This document shows positions 17,362 through 26,848 of a stretch of DNA of 64,000 nt, in pieces. Source of the DNA: CAVTQZ01 sp963737015 (GTDB lineage Bacteria > Actinomycetota > Acidimicrobiia > Acidimicrobiales > UBA8190). The position numbers were made by a program, and so were the translations under genes. The number at the start of each line of letters is the position of its first letter. The first letter of the stretch is position 1. Under the pieces are notes generated by a model. That model was not told where the DNA came from. It did not search any database and saw only the letters and a list, made by a program, of their open reading frames with translations. Location: assembly GCA_963737015.1 (NCBI GenBank), contig CAVTQZ010000001.1, positions 248,001 through 312,000 on the forward strand, in the 5' to 3' direction.

Positions 17362-19695
17362 ATGTTGATGCCGCAAACGAGACCACGCGGGCCGCTGTCC
17401 CTGTCACATCCGAACGCTGTGCCGCTCCTCATCATCGCGGTGTTGTGCATGGTCGCCAACGGACCCGTCCTCTTGCACGTCGTCGTGACCGACCCCGTTC
17501 AACTCTTCGCCAACCTCTCTCCCGGTCGGTCTCAACAGCTTCTGCCGGGGTCACCGACGATCGACCCGAATTCGGGTTACGTGACCCTGGCGCTCGGGCA
17601 CCGGGCGGCACTTACCTGGAGCTCGGGCCACATCCCGTGGTGGAATCCCTTCGAGGCGCTGGGCTCGCCACTAGCAGGCGAGATGCAGGCGGGGGCGTTC
17701 TTCCCGCTCGTCTTCCTCATGGGCGGATGGCTCGGCTTCGCGATCTTCCATGTCGTCTTGGAGATCGTCGCAGGTTGGTCCACCTTCTTCCTCTTGCGCA
17801 CACTGGGCCTCGGGAGCGCGGCGGCGACGACCGGGGGAGCAGCTTTCGCTCTATGTGGGACGTTCGCGTGGTTGTCCAATGCGGTTTCGAACCCTGTCGC
17901 GTTCCTTCCGCTCTGTCTGCTCGGGATCGAACGCTGCCTGTCTGCGTCGACCCACGGGCGACGAGGCGGATGGCACCTGCTTGCGATCGGCGTGCTGCTC
18001 TCTATAGTCGCCGGATTTCCCGAGACCGCCTACATCGACGGCCTCTTCATGTTGGTCTGGGCGTCGATACGGCTTTTCGGAGCTCGGGAGTCTCGTCTCC
18101 GGCTCGCGCGCAAGGTGGGCACGGGGGTCTTCTGCGGAGCGCTGGTGAGCGCGCCGCTGTTGATCGCATTCACCGACTACCTGAGTCATTCGTACCTCGG
18201 CGGTCTGAGCGGTGCGCTCGGGGCCCAGTCCCTACCCCCTCAGGGACTCGCACAGACGATCGTGCCTTACGGCTACGGGCCGATCTTCGCCTTTGGATCG
18301 AAGAACGGAACCGATCTCGTCACTTTGCTCTGGAGCAACATGGGCGGGTACGTGGGTTCGAGCCTGCTCGTGCTGGGGCTCGTTGGCGCCGTCGGGAAGA
18401 GGCTCAGGCCACTACGGATCGGAATCGCGCTGTGGACCGCACTGGCGGCTGCCAAGACGTTCGGCCTGCCCTTCGTCGCGGGTTTCGTCACACATTTTCC
18501 GGGGCTCGACCACGTCGCCACGTTCCGTTACGCCGCACCGAGCTGGGAGATGTCGATCGTCGTGCTCGCTGCCATGGGGATCGACGACCTGAGGCGCCGT
18601 GCAGTGTCGGCCCCAGCTCTGTGCGGTGCCGGCGTGGTGACCGAAGGCCTCGTGGCGTGGGCGCTCGTCAGCGCTTGGAATGTCGACGGCGCTCTGTCCC
18701 GGGCAAACGAGGCGCGCTCTTATGCCCTCGGCAACTCCCTCTGGGCCTTTACCACGGTCGCGCTCGTGGTGATCGGGGCGCTCGTCTACTCCCGACGCAG
18801 TCCGGCCCACTCCCGGGGCCACGGTCGGGGCCGGATCGTCGGCATCAGGCTGGTGCACGCGGTCGTCGCCCTCGACGTGTTCGTCCTGTTCTGCATGCCC
18901 TTTCTCTCAGCACCGCGGCCTGCCACCGTCGACCTCGGACCCGTGCGCTTTCTGCAATCCCATCTGGGTCTGCAGCGTTTCGCGACTCTCGGCCCGCTGG
19001 CGCCCAACTTCGGCTCGTATTTCGGGATCGCGGGCCTCAACATGAACGATGTTCCCGTGCCTTCCTCGTTCGCCAACCACATCACCTCTGACCTCGATTC
19101 GAATTCACCGCAGGACATTTTCAACGGGACCTCGCGGTCGTCTCCCAATGGACCTGCTCCGGCCGACGAGCTGACGGCGCACTTGAATGCGTATGAGGCC
19201 GACGGCGTCAAGTACGTTCTCGTCTGGGCGAGCGGGAACGACGTGACGGGAACGCCCTGGCCGCCGCAGAATCTTCGGCCGGCTCCCCACCTCGTCTACC
19301 GAGACTCGTTCGTCTTCATCTACGAGCTCCCCGCGCCCGCTCCGCTCTTCAGCCCGGCAAGTACTCAGTGTCTGGCCACTGCGTCGAGTTGGACCGAAGC
19401 AACCGTGCATTGCATTTCCGAGTCGACGGTCACCTACCGGGAGCTACCGATGGAGGGATGGCAGGCAACCATCGATGGGCGGCCTGCGACGATCACACCA
19501 TTCGGCGTGTATCAGGTCGTCGCAGTGCCTGCGGGAACGAGTGACGTATCCTTCGCCTTCGTACCACCGTTCGAGCTCTTGGGCCTGCTGTGTTTCGTCG
19601 CGGGCGTCTTGATCTTCGTCGCGCCCCTCATATGGTTCCGCCACTCGAGGAGCTCGACGACCTCCCCGCGCACCTCGGACGGGCGGTTGCCGTGA
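17362..19695 (+). CDS. YfhO-like polytopic membrane protein (GT-C-like)
   Basis: Large integral membrane protein of about 777 residues with many hydrophobic segments (for example PLLIIAVLCMVANGPVLL, the WLGFAIFHVVLEIVAG segment, and a C-terminal pair ending LLGLLCFVAGVLIFVAPLIWF). IPWWNPFEALGSPLAGEMQAG and FPETAYIDGLFMLVW match the YfhO family pattern (Trp-Trp-Asn-Pro near the first loop). The last 200 residues before the end form an extracytoplasmic beta-rich part (MEGWQATIDGRPATITPFGVYQVVAVPAG), as in YfhO. The family is linked to lipoteichoic acid or polysaccharide glycosylation in Firmicutes. Start chosen at ATG 17362 with GGGGA 8 bases upstream; a TTG lies at 17347. Ends by overlapping the next glycosyltransferase (GTGA). 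Confidence 0.82.
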   Translation: MLMPQTRPRGPLSLSHPNAVPLLIIAVLCMVANGPVLLHVVVTDPVQLFANLSPGRSQQLLPGSPTIDPNSGYVTLALGHRAALTWSSGHIPWWNPFEALGSPLAGEMQAGAFFPLVFLMGGWLGFAIFHVVLEIVAGWSTFFLLRTLGLGSAAATTGGAAFALCGTFAWLSNAVSNPVAFLPLCLLGIERCLSASTHGRRGGWHLLAIGVLLSIVAGFPETAYIDGLFMLVWASIRLFGARESRLRLARKVGTGVFCGALVSAPLLIAFTDYLSHSYLGGLSGALGAQSLPPQGLAQTIVPYGYGPIFAFGSKNGTDLVTLLWSNMGGYVGSSLLVLGLVGAVGKRLRPLRIGIALWTALAAAKTFGLPFVAGFVTHFPGLDHVATFRYAAPSWEMSIVVLAAMGIDDLRRRAVSAPALCGAGVVTEGLVAWALVSAWNVDGALSRANEARSYALGNSLWAFTTVALVVIGALVYSRRSPAHSRGHGRGRIVGIRLVHAVVALDVFVLFCMPFLSAPRPATVDLGPVRFLQSHLGLQRFATLGPLAPNFGSYFGIAGLNMNDVPVPSSFANHITSDLDSNSPQDIFNGTSRSSPNGPAPADELTAHLNAYEADGVKYVLVWASGNDVTGTPWPPQNLRPAPHLVYRDSFVFIYELPAPAPLFSPASTQCLATASSWTEATVHCISESTVTYRELPMEGWQATIDGRPATITPFGVYQVVAVPAGTSDVSFAFVPPFELLGLLCFVAGVLIFVAPLIWFRHSRSSTTSPRTSDGRLP

Positions 19696-21154
19696 CACGC
19701 AGGATCCTCTATGTGGTCCACGGCATGCCGCCGGAGGAGAACAGCGGCACGACGCTTGTGGCCGAAGGTTACGCATCTACCTTCACCAGAAAGGGTTGGG
19801 ACGTCGGAGTCTTCTACGGCGCGGGCCCAGCCGAGCCGTGGAGGAAGCTGCTCGTGCGCCTTTCCACGCGTGACGGCCGGACCGGTCTCGAGGAGGTCGG
19901 GGGCGGGACCGATCGTGGAGAGGGGTATCTCAGGTTCGAGGTGCCGCGCACACCGTGGGTCGGTGCGGAATGGGCTCTTCAGGCGGCGTCCGCGCCCTCG
20001 GGGCCTTCGACCCTCGAGTCGCTCGTCTTCTCCCTCTTCCTGGAGCGTTTCGAACCGGACGTCGTGCACGTGATCGACGACGTGAACCTTCCGATCGATC
20101 TGCCCGACGTGGCAGCGCGAAAGGGCCTTCCGGTCCTGCGCACGGTGAGCTGTGCCGAGGATCTCTGCGTGAACATCGCTCCCGTCTCGCCCGTCTCGGG
20201 GCCGAAGGGGTATTGCATGCCGCCGCTTCTACCCGAGCGCTGCGCCGGCTGTCTGAGATCCGACCCTTCGCGTCTCGGGCACCGGCTTCGCAAGGTGGTC
20301 GCCGGGGAGATCGAGGCAGACGAGGACGAGGAGGACCCGGACGCGCCTGGAACCTCGTACCGGCGATCGCAATTGACTCTGTCGGATCTCCTTCAACGGA
20401 AGATGACGCGCGCGCGACCGAGCAGTTCGGTCGGGTGTTCGATCGCGTGGTTTTCTCCACGAGCGGTTTTCGGGACTACTTCTGTGAGAGCTTGCCGCTC
20501 GATCCTCGCAAGGTGCGCGTGATCGGCATGGGGCTCGACACATCGGCGTGGGTATCACAGCCCCGGACGCGTACGAAGGAGCAAGGTTCGCCGCTCGTAT
20601 TTGCCGTTGCGGGGGTCTTCGACGTCGCCAAAGGCCAGAACGAGATCGTCGAGGCATTTACGAGTCCTGCCCTTGCTGATCGCGACGACTGGAGGATCAG
20701 GTTCTTCGGAGGTGGGGACCCGCTCGTCGTCGGTCCTCTTCTTCGAGCCTCGAGTGCCGGAGGAGAGCCGCTCGTCGACCTGCACGGCAGTTATCTCCCC
20801 GAGGAGCTCCCCCTGCTCTTCGGTTCGGTCGACGTGGGGCTTTCTGTGTCGCGCTTCGAGACCTTCCACCGCGTCACCAGGGAGTACCTCTTGAGCGGGG
20901 TTCCGGTGATAACGAGCGAGACCTTCGGCGCACTGGACGTGATCCGCGAAGGCGTGAACGGGCTGGTCTTCGACTCAACGGATTCTGCCGACCTGGCGCG
21001 CAAATGCGCGAGATTGCTGGACGACCGGGGACTGTTACGACGCTTGTCCGAGGGTGCTGAGGCTACGAAGGTTCGCTCGGTGAAGGAGGAGGCCGACGAG
21101 CTCGAGGCTCTCTACGAGGAGTTACTGGCGGAGCGTCTCAACGAAGAGCGGTGA
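19692..21154 (+). CDS. Glycosyltransferase group 1 (GT4-like), interrupted by a frameshift at a CG repeat
   Basis: Starts GTG 19692 as VTRRILYVVHGMPPEENSGT, the N-terminal Rossmann segment of GT-B enzymes, and reads to about 20414. Conserved sequence continues in another frame from about 20417 (ATEQFGRVFDRVVFSTSGF, LVFAVAGVFDVAKGQNEIVEAF, and the donor-site region GSVDVGLSVSRFETFHRVTREYLLSGVPVITSETFGALDVI) to the stop at 21154. The break falls in a run of five CG units at 20407-20416; loss of one CG unit would restore a single frame of about 487 residues. Middle part has four Cys (AEDLCVN, YCMPP, ERCAGCLR), as in Cys-rich GT4 inserts. Could be slippage, a real mutation, or a consensus error. 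TTA codons at 21035 and 21122. Confidence 0.8.
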
Positions 21155-21159
21155 GGCTG

Positions 21160-22396
21160 TCAGCTGTTCGTGGAGGTGGCACGGGCACGCGCCGGCCGCA
21201 GTCCGCACGACGATACGACATTGTCGATGAATCGGTCGGTCGATCCGTAACGCGTTCTCGGCGTATTGCTTTCCCCGAAGACCGAGCTGGCGCCCCAGAT
21301 CGGAGCTCAACAGAGCATCGACGGTGCAGAGAAGGTCAGAGGGATTCTCGTACCAAAGGCCCCCACCAGCCTCTGCGTGCTCCTCGGCACGGGATGTTGC
21401 AGGCACGACGATGGGCGTGCCATAGAGCAGGGACTCGAGGGTCCTGCGCGCGAACAGACGGCCGGGCCTCAAGTCGACGGTCACGTCCGCCCACGCCATG
21501 AGGCGCAGGAAGTCGCTGCCCTTCACCGCCCCCGGAGGACGCTTCAAGATGCCTTCGTCCATGACGGTGAAGCTGTCCGAGGCAACTAGGGCGAGCTTGC
21601 GGCCGGCGAAGCGCGCCTGCAGGAGCCGGGCGAGCACCGAGGGCCACTCGTTCGAGTCTTCGCGTACCCCGCTCAGCACCACGACGTAGTCCTTCTCGCC
21701 GGTCCAGGTATTGGGCTCGCGCAGGACGCTCTGGTTGGCGGCCATCGGCAATCCGACATGGTGCGTTTCGAGATCTCGATAGACGGCCTCGAGCGCTTTA
21801 CGTTCCATGTCGGTGAAGACGAGGGCCGCGTCTGCTCGTCGGAACAGCTCGGAGAACGCGGGAAGGACCATGGCTCCAACGTCGGTGCCGAGCGGGACGA
21901 CGACCACCTCCGGCGGTGGCATCAGCGAATCGAGGGCGCGAACTGCGCCGCCCTGACGGTAGTCCGCGAGCACGACGAGGTCCGGAGCGATCTCCTGCAG
22001 GGCGCGCACCGCCGGCTCCCAGCATTTCGACAGCTCGCCCATGACGAGAGCCTCGATCGTCGAGGATAAGGGCTCGGTTTCAAGTTCGTCCGGGTCTCCG
22101 AGGGCTGCTACAAGGACGTCACGGCGCGCCTCGAGTGCTGGATCGGGGACGGAAGAAAGATCGTGAATCACGAACACTCCGTCGGAGTGAGTTGCGGGGC
22201 GCCGTCCCTCCGGCGTGACGACATGAACGTCCGCTTCGCATGCCATCGCACCGGCCACTTGCCTCAATGCCCAACCGGCCTCGTCGGAACCTCCCCACTT
22301 CCTGGCGAGGATCGCGACGGTGGGCCGGTCCCCTGACCGATCTCCTGGGTCGATGATCGATCGGGGCGGATGCTCTGGAACGAGGTCGGAGGGCAA
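21160..22396 (-). CDS. Glycosyltransferase (GT-B like), with a +1 frameshift near the C terminus
   Basis: About 410 residues. N-terminal part VAILARKWGGSDEAGWALRQVAGAM and later DYVVVLSGVREDSNEWPSVLARLL and SLLYGTPIVVPATSRAEEHAEAGGGLWYENPSDL are characteristic of group 1 glycosyltransferases (the last is the nucleotide-sugar site). The uninterrupted frame would run to 21122 and overlap the plus-strand gene. However, at 21250-21253 there are four bases where three are expected; correcting this gives YGSTDRFIDNVVSSCG, a normal GT4 C terminus, and a stop at 21160, so the genes no longer overlap. Start is TTG at 22396, close after the stop of the upstream gene. Carries a TTA codon at 22067-22069. 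Confidence 0.77.
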
Positions 22397-22398
22397 TG

Positions 22399-22899
22399 TC
22401 AGTTTTCGCTGTGGGATTCCGGGACGCCGTCATAGATGAGGGCGGCGAGCCTCGCCTGACTGAAAGCTTCGGCGATCTGTCGGGCTTCGATGGCTCCGCT
22501 CAGCTCGTCACACCGCTTGGCGAGTGAATCGTTGATGCGGACCATGTTCGCGATGAGGTCCTGTTCCGCCGACAAGTAAGGCTGAAGGACGCGGAAGACG
22601 AATGCGGCAACGCGCCCGGCCAACCTCGCCTTCAGTCCCTTGCCCTCGATCACCGACGTGTCGTACCGGTTCGGAAGTTGCCAGTGGTGATGGAGATAGG
22701 TCAGGGACTCTTCTGTGCGCATCTGTCGCTCCTGCCATGTGAGAAGGACGTCAGAGGGCAGGAGGGGCTCCCACCTGAGCGACTTGTGCTCTTTCTTGAG
22801 ACGTTCGAGCAGAATCCGCGGGTCTTGAGTTCCGAAGTCGGGTTGCCTCACCTGGGCCTCCTGGAGTATCGGCGCGTCGTAGGAGCGACCGTGCACCAC
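22399..22899 (-). CDS. Small glycan-cluster protein of unknown function
   Basis: 166 residues, start GTG at 22899, stop just upstream of the TTG start of the downstream glycosyltransferase; the two form an operon. No catalytic motif seen. The part LTYLHHHWQLPNRYDTSVIEGKGLKARLAGRV followed by LQPYLSAEQDLIANMVRINDSLAKRCDELSGAI is like the N-terminal amphipathic/coiled segment often found before methyltransferase or glycosyltransferase domains in O-antigen enzymes, here standing alone. It may be an accessory or membrane-anchoring partner for the glycosyltransferase. Start codons of this gene and the plus-strand gene are only about 15 bases apart. Confidence 0.6.
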   Translation of the reverse strand: MVHGRSYDAPILQEAQVRQPDFGTQDPRILLERLKKEHKSLRWEPLLPSDVLLTWQERQMRTEESLTYLHHHWQLPNRYDTSVIEGKGLKARLAGRVAAFVFRVLQPYLSAEQDLIANMVRINDSLAKRCDELSGAIEARQIAEAFSQARLAALIYDGVPESHSEN

Positions 22900-22914
22900 G
22901 ACCGTACGAGTCGA

Positions 22915-24810
22915 ATGTTACGTTGTGCCGTGCGGAACGAGGATCTTTCCAGGCCTCTGAGGAGCCTCGACCAGCACACACAAGGACCTGGATCGGCACT
23001 CTCCTGGTTGGCCGATCGTGTCGTCGATCTGCTTCCGGATGCCGAAGTTGCGTTGGTCGAACGTCCCCCGTGGGGAATCGACGCAGGAGTGGAGCCCGAC
23101 TATCCCAACTGGGTGCGTGACCAGGAAGCACGGGCTGTAGCGGCTCAGGGTGCGCTACCCGAGACGGGGCCACTGATAAGCGTTGTGGTACCCGTCTACC
23201 GTCCTCCGATCTGGTATTTCCGCGGGTGTATCGCATCCGTGATGTCCCAGCGGTACCGCAACTGGGAGCTGTGCGTCTGTGACGATGCCTCCGGCGACTC
23301 TGAATTGCTGGCGCTCATCGACGAAATCGCGTCGTCGGATTCGAGGATAAAGGTCGCACGGAGAGAGACGAACGGCGGCATCTCGCGCGCCACGAACGAC
23401 GCGATCGCGCTCGCCACAGGGGAATTCGTCGCGTTCTTGGACCACGACGACCTTCTTCATCCTCACGCTCTCAGCTCGATCGTCTCGGCGATCGAGCCGG
23501 TGCCCGAGGCGGACATCGTCTACACCGACGAGGACACCATGCAGACGGAGTTGCGCGCAGCGGACGTGGTGGTAAGGCGGTTCCGGCCCTATTTCAAACC
23601 AGGGTGGGCACCGGATCTGTTGCTCACCTACCCGTATCTGGGACACCTCTTGGTCGTTAGACGGGCTCTTGTCGAGCAGATCGGTGGATTGCGCCCGGAG
23701 TTCGACGGGAGCCAGGACTACGACCTGATGCTGCGTGCAGCCGAAAGAGCGCGGGAAGTGGTGCACGTCCCGAAGGTCCTGTACCACTGGCGCGCGGTGG
23801 AGGGTTCTGCAGCAGACGATCCCACTGCGAAACCCTGGGCTCACAAGGCCAGCCGGCGCGTTCTCGAGAACGCTCTCGAGCGAAGGGCGATCGATGCGGT
23901 AGTAGAAGACGGGCCGATCCAAGGTTGGTACCACGTGAGAAGACGGATCCTCGGTAATCCGTCGATCCAGATCATCATCCCGTTCCGGGACCAGGCGTCA
24001 ATGACCGCAAAGTGCGTCGAATCACTGCGCGAGTCACCCGGATACGAGAACTTCGAAGTGACGCTCGTCGACAACGGAAGCACCGAGCCCGAAACGAGGG
24101 CCTTGCTCTCGAAGCTCGAGCGAGACGGTTTGCACGTGCTGGAGCATCCTGGACCGTTCAATTGGGCTGCCATCAACAATCATGCTGCATCGCATTCGCG
24201 AAGCGACCTGATCTTGTTCATGAACAACGACGTAGAAGCGGGAAGCGATGGATGGCTCAGCTCGCTCGTCGAACACGCGCAGCGACCCGAAGTCGGCGCT
24301 GTCGGGGCCCGGCTTGTCTTCCCGGACGGGATCGTCCAGCACGCAGGCGTCGTGCTCGGATTGGGCTTGATCGCCGGACACCTGTTCGCGGGGATGCACC
24401 CAGGGGCGGTCGGGTACCTTGCCTGGGACAGGGTGGTGCGGCCGTACAGCGCTGTTACCGCTGCCTGCATGATGAGCCGTCGCGCCGCTTTCGAATCGAT
24501 AGGTGGATTCGACGAGAACCTCGAAGTCGCGTACAACGACGTCGACTACTGCATGCGGCTCACCGACGCCGGTTACACGGTCCTGTACACGCCCCACGCC
24601 CAACTGATCCACGACGAGTCCGCAAGCAGGGGGATCTCGGGCTTCGTGCACGACATCTGTTACTTCCTGAGCAAATGGGACCGCGGGCGCCTGAGTGACG
24701 ATCCCCTCTACAACCCGAATCTCGGACTGTTCGGTACCTGGTGCCGGCTTCGTGACCCAGGGGAGATGCGCATCTGGCAGAAAGAGGTCGATTCGCTGAT
24801 GGGCGTCTGA
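22915..24810 (+). CDS. Family 2 glycosyltransferase with two tandem GT-A domains
   Basis: Two GT2 domains in one chain of about 631 residues. Domain 1: ISVVVPVYRPPIWYFRGCI, WELCVCDDASGD, ETNGGISRATNDAI, FVAFLDHDDLLHPHA (DxD-like), and DGSQDYDLMLRAAE. Domain 2: IQIIIPFRDQASMTAKCVES, VTLVDNGSTEPET, LILFMNNDVEAGSDGWL (NDVEA acceptor/metal motif) and FDENLEVAYNDVDYCMRL. This double layout is typical of O-antigen or rhamnan polymerising enzymes. Start ATG 22915 is preferred because the frame upstream overlaps the divergent gene; codon 2 is TTA. No good Shine-Dalgarno is seen, so a downstream start is possible. Confidence 0.88.
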   Translation: MLRCAVRNEDLSRPLRSLDQHTQGPGSALSWLADRVVDLLPDAEVALVERPPWGIDAGVEPDYPNWVRDQEARAVAAQGALPETGPLISVVVPVYRPPIWYFRGCIASVMSQRYRNWELCVCDDASGDSELLALIDEIASSDSRIKVARRETNGGISRATNDAIALATGEFVAFLDHDDLLHPHALSSIVSAIEPVPEADIVYTDEDTMQTELRAADVVVRRFRPYFKPGWAPDLLLTYPYLGHLLVVRRALVEQIGGLRPEFDGSQDYDLMLRAAERAREVVHVPKVLYHWRAVEGSAADDPTAKPWAHKASRRVLENALERRAIDAVVEDGPIQGWYHVRRRILGNPSIQIIIPFRDQASMTAKCVESLRESPGYENFEVTLVDNGSTEPETRALLSKLERDGLHVLEHPGPFNWAAINNHAASHSRSDLILFMNNDVEAGSDGWLSSLVEHAQRPEVGAVGARLVFPDGIVQHAGVVLGLGLIAGHLFAGMHPGAVGYLAWDRVVRPYSAVTAACMMSRRAAFESIGGFDENLEVAYNDVDYCMRLTDAGYTVLYTPHAQLIHDESASRGISGFVHDICYFLSKWDRGRLSDDPLYNPNLGLFGTWCRLRDPGEMRIWQKEVDSLMGV

Positions 24811-24817
24811 GCGGCGG

Positions 24818-25726
24818 TCAGTTTCGCCGGCTCGCGGCAACGCAGAATGCGGGGCCGTTCGGGTGCGCAGGTTCGTCGAATTCAACCCCGAGAATCTCGA
24901 ACCCCAGATGCTCCAGGCACCCGAGGATGTCGTCTCGAAGCATCCACGAGGAAGTCGTCTCGAGTCCACCACAAAACCCCCCCCAGTCCAGCGCTTCTCC
25001 GTAGTGATGGCGGTGAAGCGTGTGCGCAAAACCTGCGGTCTCAGCCTGTGCGCCCGCTTCGAAACGTCCCGCCAGTTCCGGGCGAGAGGAGATGACGGAG
25101 TCGTCGTAGTAGTGGGTCCAAAGAAGGAGCCGGTCACTCACCTTCGTGCACATGTCGAGCAGCGTGACGGGGTCCTGTTGGTGGTAGAGGACACCGACTG
25201 CAATGCAGAGGTCGAACCTCTCCCTCTGTTCGCCATGCCTGTGTTCGAGCGACTCTCGCAAGTAGGCCACGAAGTCACCACACAAGAAGCGACTGTTCGG
25301 GATCCCGAGGATCTCCTTCACTATCAGGCACCGGAGGAACGCCCTCTGGTTGGCTTCGATCGCAACCACCTCTCGCGCCCCTTTGCGGTCGAGCATGTAC
25401 GTATGTCCACCCTCGAGCGGGCCGAGCTCGAGGACGCGCATTCCCTTTATGCCCCCGAACTGTGCTGCTCCCCAGTGGATCCGCGAGTCGTCGAACAGAC
25501 CCGTCTGCGCCCCTGTCAGTTCCTCGAACGGCGGGGGAAGAATGGAGCTCCACTCCCCCGAGAAGATCTCCACAGCGTTCTTGGGGCTGGGCGCCTCGCG
25601 GCAAAACGGACGGGGGGTCGAGACGAGGCTCGTGGACTCCGATCCGTCCGGCTGCCCCATGACCGAGACCGAGGGCCCTGGCCCAGGGTCGGTTCCCGCG
25701 TTCGACCTTCGCCAGAGCCGTGCCAC
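24818..25726 (-). CDS. SAM-dependent methyltransferase
   Basis: 302 residues. Motif I is MRVLELGPLEGGHTYMLDRKGAREVVAIEAN with the LELGPLEGGH loop; acidic end of beta-2 is AIEAN; FLCGDFVAYLRE and FDLCIAVGVLYHQQDPVTLLDM correspond to motifs II-III of the DUF1698/CmoB-like and polysaccharide-cluster methyltransferases. C-terminal region SSWMLRDDILGCLEHLGFEILGVEFD resembles the substrate-side domain. Convergent with the two-domain glycosyltransferase (7 bases between stops). Probably modifies a glycan in this cluster; acceptor not known. Start GTG at 25726 gives a 30-residue disordered N terminus; the true start could be later. Confidence 0.78.
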   Translation of the reverse strand: MARLWRRSNAGTDPGPGPSVSVMGQPDGSESTSLVSTPRPFCREAPSPKNAVEIFSGEWSSILPPPFEELTGAQTGLFDDSRIHWGAAQFGGIKGMRVLELGPLEGGHTYMLDRKGAREVVAIEANQRAFLRCLIVKEILGIPNSRFLCGDFVAYLRESLEHRHGEQRERFDLCIAVGVLYHQQDPVTLLDMCTKVSDRLLLWTHYYDDSVISSRPELAGRFEAGAQAETAGFAHTLHRHHYGEALDWGGFCGGLETTSSWMLRDDILGCLEHLGFEILGVEFDEPAHPNGPAFCVAASRRN

Positions 25727-25749
25727 CGCACCTGAATAGCATCCCCTTG

Positions 25750-26848
25750 ATGTCCTACCAAGAGCGCGTTCTCATGGGTCCCGGTCCATCGAACCCCTAC
25801 CCCGAGGCCACTGCTGCCCTCGGCCGCCCCCTCCTAGGCCACCTCGACCCTGAAATTCCTCGCCCTACTCGATGAGACCTGCGACCGCCTCCGCCAGGTC
25901 TTCGCCACCTCGAACGACCTCACGCTGCCTCTTTCCGGCACGGGATCGGCAGGGATGGAGGCTTCCTTCGTGAACCTGGTGAATCCCGGTGATCCTGTCG
26001 TCGTAGGTGTGAACGGCCTCTTCGGCGAGCGGATGTGCGAGGTGGCAAGCCGTGTCGGGGCTGACGTCGTGCGGGTGGAGGCGCCTTGGGGCGAGCCGCT
26101 CGATCCGGCCGCGCTCCTGAAGGCACATCCGGCTCCGGTGCTTGTAGCCATGGTTCACGCAGAGACTTCGACCGGTGTTCGAAACGACGTCGAGGCGGTC
26201 GGGAGCGAGATGAACGACGGCGCACTTCTCCTCGTCGACGTCGTAACCTCTCTAGGCGGCATCGAAGTAACGGTCGACGAGTGGCATGTGGACGTCGCCT
26301 ATTCGGGGACGCAGAAGTGTCTCGGGGCACCCCCCGGCCTCGCCCCGTTAACCGCAAGCTCGAGAGCGAGGTCGCGCTTCGTCGAGAAACCTTCGTCGTG
26401 GTACCTGGACCTCGGCTTGATCGCGCGTTACGTCGAGGCCAACGCGGGCAGGACGTATCACCACACCGCTCCGGTAGCCATGGTGTTCTCCCTTCACGCC
26501 GCGCTCGGGGCGCTCTTGGACGAAGGCCTCGAAGGCTCGAGGGCGCGTCACCAGGAGTGCGGACAGGCACTTCAAGACGGTCTCGAAGCCATGGGCCTGC
26601 GCCTCGTAGCCCCGAAGGGAAACCGCCTACCTCAGCTAACGACCGTCTGGGTCCCGGACGACCTCCCCCGAGGCATGGACGAAGCGGCGGTCCGATCCGC
26701 CCTGCTCGAACGCTACGGGATCGAGATCGGCGCCGGTGCCGGCCCGATGGCGGGCAAGGTCTGGAGGATCGGCTGCATGGGCAACGGAGCGCGCCGCAAG
26801 AACGTCACCCTTCTCCTCGGGGCTCTTTCCGAGCTGTTCGGTCGCTGA
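25750..26848 (+). CDS. Class V aminotransferase (alanine-glyoxylate aminotransferase type), one-base frameshift near N terminus
   Basis: PLP enzyme of the serine/alanine-glyoxylate aminotransferase family. Starts ATG 25750 as MSYQERVLMGPGPSNPYPEATAA and reads into LLGHLDPE, then hits a stop because of an extra A in the AAA run at 25853-25855. Removing it restores FLALLDETCDRLRQVFATSN, joined to LPLSGTGSAGMEASFVNLVNPGD. PLP site: LLLVDVVTSLGG (Asp) and SGTQKCLGAPPGLAPL with the Schiff-base Lys; C-terminal YGIEIGAGAGPMAGKVWRIGCMG is the usual ending. About 365 residues when corrected. The lesion is in a homopolymer run, so a consensus error is likely. TTA codon at 26348. Its 3' end overlaps the opposite-strand DUF2142 open frame. 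Confidence 0.82.

Noticed and set aside
22678..24810. Start of the double GT2 at 22678
   Set aside because: The first 79 codons overlap the divergent gene at 22399-22899 and have no GT features; ATG 22915 is more plausible.
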